DNA of 64,000 nucleotides from JBGYPP01 sp041838515 (GTDB lineage Bacteria > Bacillota > Clostridia > Lachnospirales > Lachnospiraceae): positions 18,333 through 82,332 of the forward strand of contig JBGYPP010000002.1 in the NCBI GenBank assembly GCA_041838515.1, given 5' to 3'. Below are positions 59,959 to 64,000 of this stretch, piece by piece. Numbering within the stretch: the first letter of the stretch is position 1; each line of letters begins with the position of its first letter. A program made the translations under genes and the position numbers. A model generated the notes under the pieces. It made no database searches and was not told the origin of the DNA. It saw only the letters and a list, made by a program, of their open reading frames with translations.

Positions 59959-61308
59959 CTACAACCTCCCCCGCAGCCTCTCCCCCTCAGCCTCATACCC
60001 GGGCTTGCCCAGCAGCGCAAACATATTGCCCTTATAGCTCTCCACGCCCGGCTGGTCAAAGGGGTTTACGCCCAACATATATCCGCTTACGCCGCAGGCA
60101 AACTCGAAGAAGTAGAACAGCTGGCCCAGCGCATCCTCGCTGACCTCCGGTATGCGCACGATCAGATTGGGCACGCCGCCGTCGGTATGCGCCAGCAAGG
60201 TGCCGTTCATGGCGCTCTTGTTGATAAAGTCCACGCTCTTGCCGGCCAGGTAGTTCAGGCCATCCAGATCCACCGGCTCCTCCTCCAGCAATATCTCCTC
60301 CCGGGAACGCTCCACATCCAGCACGGTTTCAAAGAGTATCCTGGCACCGTCCTGTATATACTGGCCCATGGAGTGCAGATCCGTGGTCAGATCCACGCTG
60401 GCGGGGAATATGCCCTTTTGGTCCTTGCCCTCGCTCTCACCGTAGAGCTGCTTCCACCACTCCGCCACATAATGCAAACCGGGTTCATAATTGGCCAGCA
60501 CCTCTATCTGCTTGCCCTTGCGCAGCAAAATATTCCGCAGGGCGGCATACAGCAGCGCATCATTGTCGGCAAAATCCGCCTCTATGGCCCTGCGCCTGGC
60601 CTTGGCCGCACCCTGCATCAGCGCCTCTATATCCAATCCGGCTACGGCTATGGGCAAAAGGCCCACGGCAGTCAGAACGGAGAAGCGTCCCCCCACATCG
60701 TCCGGCACCACAAAGGTCTGGTATCCCTTGGCATCCGCCAGGCTCTTCAATGCGCCTCTGGCCTTGTCCGTGGTGGCATATATCCTGGCCGCAGCGCCCT
60801 CCTGACCGTACTTCTCCTCCAGCATGGCCTTGAATACCCGGAATGCGATGGCCGGTTCCGTGGTGGTTCCAGATTTGCTGATCATATTGATAGAAAAATC
60901 CCTATCCCCCAGCACATCCTTGAGATGGGCCAGATAGGTGGAACTGATGGAATTGCCGCAAAAATAAATCTCCGGAGCCTGACGCTTGTCTGCATCCAGA
61001 CGGTTGAAAAAGCTATGACCCAAAAATTCTATGGCTGCCCTGGCGCCCAGATAAGAGCCGCCTATACCTATGACCAGCAGCACTTGGGAATCCTGGCGTA
61101 TCTTGGCCGCCGCCGCCTGTATGCGGGCAAACTCCTCCTTATCGTACTGCTCCGGCAAATGCACCCAGCCCAGAAAATCATTGCCGGCGCCGTTGCCCTC
61201 CAGCAGGGTCTGCCTGGCGGCCAGCGCCTGGCCTTTGACCTGCACCAGCTCCTTATCCCCTACAAATCCGCCCAATTTGCTATAATCCAAGCGCAGCCTT
61301 TTCTCCAT
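59959..61308 (-). CDS. pgi: Glucose-6-phosphate isomerase
   Basis: Interconverts glucose-6- and fructose-6-phosphate; 449 residues, the short bacterial form. Signatures are VIGIGGSYLGARAAIEFLG, MISKSGTTTEPAIAFRVFK (sugar-phosphate site), and FPASVDLTTDLHSMGQYIQDG with the catalytic His/Glu region. VNPFDQPGVESYKG is the conserved ending. ATG 61308 lies five bases after GGAGG; an ATG four codons up overlaps that site. GC-rich and house-keeping in style, it marks the right edge of the AT-rich polysaccharide cluster. Confidence 0.96.
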   Translation of the reverse strand: MEKRLRLDYSKLGGFVGDKELVQVKGQALAARQTLLEGNGAGNDFLGWVHLPEQYDKEEFARIQAAAAKIRQDSQVLLVIGIGGSYLGARAAIEFLGHSFFNRLDADKRQAPEIYFCGNSISSTYLAHLKDVLGDRDFSINMISKSGTTTEPAIAFRVFKAMLEEKYGQEGAAARIYATTDKARGALKSLADAKGYQTFVVPDDVGGRFSVLTAVGLLPIAVAGLDIEALMQGAAKARRRAIEADFADNDALLYAALRNILLRKGKQIEVLANYEPGLHYVAEWWKQLYGESEGKDQKGIFPASVDLTTDLHSMGQYIQDGARILFETVLDVERSREEILLEEEPVDLDGLNYLAGKSVDFINKSAMNGTLLAHTDGGVPNLIVRIPEVSEDALGQLFYFFEFACGVSGYMLGVNPFDQPGVESYKGNMFALLGKPGYEAEGERLRGRL

Positions 61309-61344
61309 GACATCCTCCATCCAAACAAAAACCCCAATATCGGC

Positions 61345-61386
61345 AATATACTACCTATATTAAGTCCTCATGCGTATTTATGTCAA
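61345..61386 (-). promoter_or_regulatory. Promoter of pgi with overlapping inverted repeat
   Basis: Minus strand TTGACA (61386-61381), 18 bp, TAATAT (61362-61357). An inverted repeat AATATA-CTACC-TATATT (61345-61361) overlaps the -10 and start site and may be an operator. Confidence 0.55.
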
Positions 61387-61497
61387 CTCCATACAACCAA
61401 GTCCTGAAACGGATTTGGGCCTCCTCTTCGGCAAATCCACTCCCCTGCAAATCCTCCCGCCGGCCGCAAAAATCCCCAGATAGGCATATTCCCCAAC

Positions 61498-61914
61498 TCA
61501 GCCGGCCGGCTCCCTGACAAATGCCACCTCTGTCCCGGCATCCCAGGGCAGGGCCAGCACTATAGCCGCCTCCCCCGTCCGGCCAAAGACATTGGAAAAC
61601 TCTGCCCTGATCTCCCCCTCCAATATGACAAAGCGCTCTGCCTTGTCATAGCGCCATTCCTCGTTATGGAACAGGAACACATAGGCTCCCTGCCCCTGAG
61701 CCGCCGTCAACCCGCCCTCCCGGGCAAATTCCGCATCCAAATCCCAGGATATGCTCTCCCCATCCCCATTAAAGGAGAGGGAGCCGTAATCCGACACAAA
61801 CACTCCCTCCAAGGGAGCCGGCTCCGGCGTATCCGCCTCCGGAGGACCATCTGCCTGTCCGCAGGCCGCCAATAGACAGCAGGCACACAGGATCAGCCAC
61901 ATTTTCCAGCGCAT
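61498..61914 (-). CDS. Small lipoprotein of unknown function
   Basis: A 138-residue secreted lipoprotein. The signal MRWKMWLILCACCLLAAC ends in a lipobox, so Cys18 is the likely anchor. An acidic, Pro-rich linker (PPEADTPEPAPLEG) leads to a beta-rich domain (VFVSDYGSLSFNGDGESISW, RFVILEGEIRAEFSN). No family is recognised. It starts 14 bp after the membrane-protein gene and so is its operon partner. Confidence 0.85.
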   Translation of the reverse strand: MRWKMWLILCACCLLAACGQADGPPEADTPEPAPLEGVFVSDYGSLSFNGDGESISWDLDAEFAREGGLTAAQGQGAYVFLFHNEEWRYDKAERFVILEGEIRAEFSNVFGRTGEAAIVLALPWDAGTEVAFVREPAG

Positions 61915-61928
61915 AAGCCCGGCCCTCC

Positions 61929-62615
61929 TTATCGAATCTTTGCCTTACTGCAACGAGAGGTGATATAGGCCCATACGAAATCATAATCCCCGCCGGAGGC
62001 ATAGATCTGGTTTCTCCCCAGCAGCGCATTGACCTTGATCAGATCCCAGCCCCTCCGGCCTATCACCTTGCGAACATTGGAAAATCTAGACTCCATGCTG
62101 TTCTTGGAGGCTGCCAGGAGGCCTGCGCCCGTCACGCCCGGCCTGTTGGCTGCCGCGCCTGCCATAGCCGTCAGCCAGCCCAAGGCCTGGGCCTTGGCGA
62201 ATTGGCTGGGCATCTGTATATGGATAACGTCCTCCTCGTCCATCTCAAACAGAACCATATATTTCCAGCCGTACAGACTGGCCACCACCACATACCCCGC
62301 CAGGCTCAAGCCACCCAGCAGCAGGGGCATAAAGAAGATGGGCGCCAGCCCCAACATGCCCGGATCCAGCAGGCTCTCTATCCACCTCGCAGGATTTCCA
62401 TCCAAAAGCGCAAACAAAAAAGAGAAAGCCCAAAACCCCAGCAAAATCCAGAAAAAAATAGAGAATATGGTCATTAGAATAGACGGATTCCTCCACATGG
62501 AAAATTCGTATATCCAACGGTACTTGCCATCCGGACAAAGAAAGATATTCTCTGACACCCTCTGCCCCTCCAACACCGGATCCATATTCCCTGCCCTGCC
62601 CTTATTCCTTGCCAT
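61929..62615 (-). CDS. Two-region membrane protein of unknown function
   Basis: A 228-residue protein. It has a hydrophilic start (QRVSENIFLCPDGKYRWIYE), two pairs of membrane helices at about residues 46-70 and 85-118, and a cytoplasmic tail (MDEEDVIHIQMPSQFAKAQA, then SRFSNVRKVIGRRGWDLIKV). Similar proteins of unknown role seem common in Clostridia, by recollection only. ATG 62615 is five bases after GGAGG. It precedes the small lipoprotein gene. Confidence 0.82.
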   Translation of the reverse strand: MARNKGRAGNMDPVLEGQRVSENIFLCPDGKYRWIYEFSMWRNPSILMTIFSIFFWILLGFWAFSFLFALLDGNPARWIESLLDPGMLGLAPIFFMPLLLGGLSLAGYVVVASLYGWKYMVLFEMDEEDVIHIQMPSQFAKAQALGWLTAMAGAAANRPGVTGAGLLAASKNSMESRFSNVRKVIGRRGWDLIKVNALLGRNQIYASGGDYDFVWAYITSRCSKAKIR

Positions 62616-62643
62616 AACCGCCTCCTAACCGGCCCGACCTCCC

Positions 62644-62745
62644 TCAGACGAAGGCATTCCCTATCCTGGCCATATTCAGCAAATTTTCCATGGCCAGCCG
62701 GAATACCTCCTCCTTGGGCAGACCCGCCTGCACCTTAATCATCAT
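62644..62745 (-). CDS. Possible 33-residue small protein
   Basis: A short open frame, 33 codons, beginning with two ATG codons at 62745 and ending 28 bp before the membrane-protein start. It would read MMIKVQAGLPKEEVF... ending in MARIGNAFV, a balanced composition that could form one amphipathic helix. No Shine-Dalgarno is visible just upstream, although a TACAAT -10-like element lies close by. It may be a small protein, a leader peptide or the remains of a longer gene. Confidence 0.35.
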   Translation of the reverse strand: MMIKVQAGLPKEEVFRLAMENLLNMARIGNAFV

Positions 62746-62914
62746 GTTTTGCAATATTGTACCACAATCTGTTTTAATATCTATATTTTACCTTTTTTCT
62801 GGCAAAAACACAAGAAAAAGGCAATACCGTATCCTATTTGTATTTGTAGAAAATGCCTCCGGAATCCAGGCTTGGGGCCTATCTCCATTTCACTCCTGTC
62901 CCAACGGCGGCAGT
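62746..62914. other. Divergent spacer
   Basis: Between the small frame and the SDR promoter. AT-rich near 62760-62860. No gene or RNA motif is recognised here. Confidence 0.4.
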
Positions 62915-62944
62915 TTGACCATCTGGCCGGCCTTGTGATATATC
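62915..62944 (+). promoter_or_regulatory. Candidate promoter of the SDR gene
   Basis: TTGACC (62915-62920), 18 bp, TATATC (62939-62944), 32 bases before the ATG. Confidence 0.45.
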
Positions 62945-62976
62945 TAAGGCAGAAATAAAACTGCAAGGAGGCAGAT

Positions 62977-63714
62977 ATGCGCACATCACACCAAGGCAAA
63001 ACCGCATTGATCACCGGAGCCTCCCGAGGCATAGGCGCAGCCCTGGCCCGGGAACTGGCCAAGGCCGGCTACCGCCTGCACCTTACCTGCCGCCAATCCG
63101 GCCAGGCCTTGAGAGGGCTGGGGCGCAAGCTGGAGGAGGCCTATGGCATAGAGGCCGTCTGCCATACCTCCCCTGTCGGAGATTGGCAGGCTGCCCAAGC
63201 CCTTTTTTCCCATATAGGCTCTTTGGATGTGCTGATCAACAATGCGGCCCTATCCCACTACGGTCTGCTGCAGGATATGGCTCCGGATCAATGGCGGGAA
63301 CTGATGGCTGTCAATCTGGACGGAATTTTTTATTATGCAAAATTAGCCATACCCCTGATGCTGCGGGGCGGGAGCGGCCATATACTCAACATCTCCTCTG
63401 TCTGGGGGCAGAGGGGCGCTTCCATGGAGGCGGCCTACTCCGCCTCCAAGGGCGGCGTGGACTCCCTTACCAAGGCGCTGGCCAAGGAACTGGCCCCATC
63501 CGGCATCCGGGTCAATGCCATATCCCCAGGATGGATATCCACTGATATGAACCGGCATTTTGACCAAAATGAGGAGGCTGCCCTCCTGGAGGATATCCCC
63601 CTGGGACGGGCAGGCCTCCCCGAAGAAGTGGCGCGCCTGGCATTGGCCATCCTGGAATCACCGGCCTATCTCACCGGCCAGATCATAGGCATAGACGGCG
63701 GCTGGCAGATCTAA
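62977..63714 (+). CDS. Short-chain dehydrogenase/reductase (FabG-like)
   Basis: A 245-residue NAD(P)H-dependent SDR. The cofactor site is TGASRGIGAALARELAKAG, followed by NNAALSHYG, NISSVWG with the catalytic Ser, and YSASKGG with the Tyr/Lys pair. ISPGWISTDMN and the ending GQIIGIDGGWQI are classical FabG features. No fatty-acid genes are nearby, so its substrate is open. AAGGAGG lies six bases before ATG 62977. The last 28 codons, including the stop, are the first unit of a 121-bp tandem array running off the window. Confidence 0.93.
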   Translation: MRTSHQGKTALITGASRGIGAALARELAKAGYRLHLTCRQSGQALRGLGRKLEEAYGIEAVCHTSPVGDWQAAQALFSHIGSLDVLINNAALSHYGLLQDMAPDQWRELMAVNLDGIFYYAKLAIPLMLRGGSGHILNISSVWGQRGASMEAAYSASKGGVDSLTKALAKELAPSGIRVNAISPGWISTDMNRHFDQNEEAALLEDIPLGRAGLPEEVARLALAILESPAYLTGQIIGIDGGWQI

Positions 63715-64000
63715 CTCCGGGATGGCGCTCGGTTTTCCCAGCCAAGCACCGGCGCGCCTGGCATTGGCCATCCTGAAATCACCGGCCTATCTCACCGGCC
63801 AGATCATAGGCATAGACGGCGGCTGGCAGATCTAACTCCGGGTTGGCGCTCGGTTTTCCCGGCCAAGCACCGGCGCGCCCGGCATTGGCCATCCTGAAAT
63901 CACCGGCCTATCTCACCGGCCAGATCATAGGCATAGACGGCGGCTGGCAGATCTAACTCCGGGATGGCGCACGGTTTTCCCGGCCAAGCACCGGCGCGCC
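63631..64000 (+). repeat. 121-bp tandem array seeded by the end of the SDR gene
   Basis: The landmark GCGCGCC recurs at 63631, 63752, 63873 and 63994, an exact 121-bp period. The first unit is the last 28 codons of the SDR gene (from ARLALAIL to the stop) plus 37 bp of tail. Later units copy both parts with about two to four base changes each, such as Glu to Lys and Leu to Pro codons. The array continues beyond the window. Confidence 0.95.

Overview
The window looks like a chromosomal segment of a Bacillota genome, most likely a gut-type Clostridia (Lachnospiraceae-like). The support is consensus sigma-A promoters, strong GGAGG ribosome sites, LplB/LplC-type sugar transporters, a cytosolic GlnRS, a split PurO/PurH pair, QueH, a FeoB-type Cys-rich peptide and a spore-former-style OhrR box. 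Most genes are GC-rich yet favour ATA for Ile (my hand count in the first gene: ATA 18, ATC 9, ATT 4). The exception is an AT-rich surface-polysaccharide block at about 42.9-59.9 kb. No rRNA, tRNA, CRISPR array, phage or transposase gene was recognised.

Layout. 1-7.4 kb: a fucoside-use operon (binding lipoprotein, two permeases, GH29 fucosidase, membrane AraC regulator). 7.8-10 kb: uracil permease and an SGNH hydrolase. 10.1-11.6 kb: an in-frame fusion of an OhrR-type peroxide sensor with glutathione peroxidase, behind a textbook promoter and OhrR-like operator. 11.6-16.6 kb: CDF metal exporter, a TetR/MBOAT/SGNH acylation operon and a YtxH-like protein. 16.9-24.9 kb: guaB with a GGDEF-EAL enzyme 33 bp behind it, then purO-purH-glnS. 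25-28 kb: small membrane proteins, a 116-bp tandem array and DAHP synthase. 28-31 kb: XRE repressor, ImmA/IrrE protease, Y-family polymerase and a small partner gene, behind one strong promoter. 31.2-34.9 kb: DUF1697, PrsW, NUDIX and an aminotransferase. 35.1-42.7 kb: carA-carB-queH-argS-deoC; this CarA has lost all three catalytic glutaminase residues. 42.9-59.9 kb: a one-strand polysaccharide cluster with ABC export (Wzm/Wzt), WecB, glycosyltransferases, GT-C-like membrane proteins and a three-domain methyltransferase/GT4/GT2 protein. 60-64 kb: pgi, a small lipoprotein/membrane pair and an SDR reductase.

The most unusual genome-level feature is a recurring structure. At five places, tandem duplications start inside the last codons, or at the stop codon, of a gene and run downstream in the direction of transcription (units of 42, 71, 76, 116 and 121 bp). 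Other points of interest are the glutaminase-dead CarA, the OhrR-GPx fusion, G-run motifs on the CDF ribosome site and the carA promoter, and the repressor/protease/translesion-polymerase cassette.
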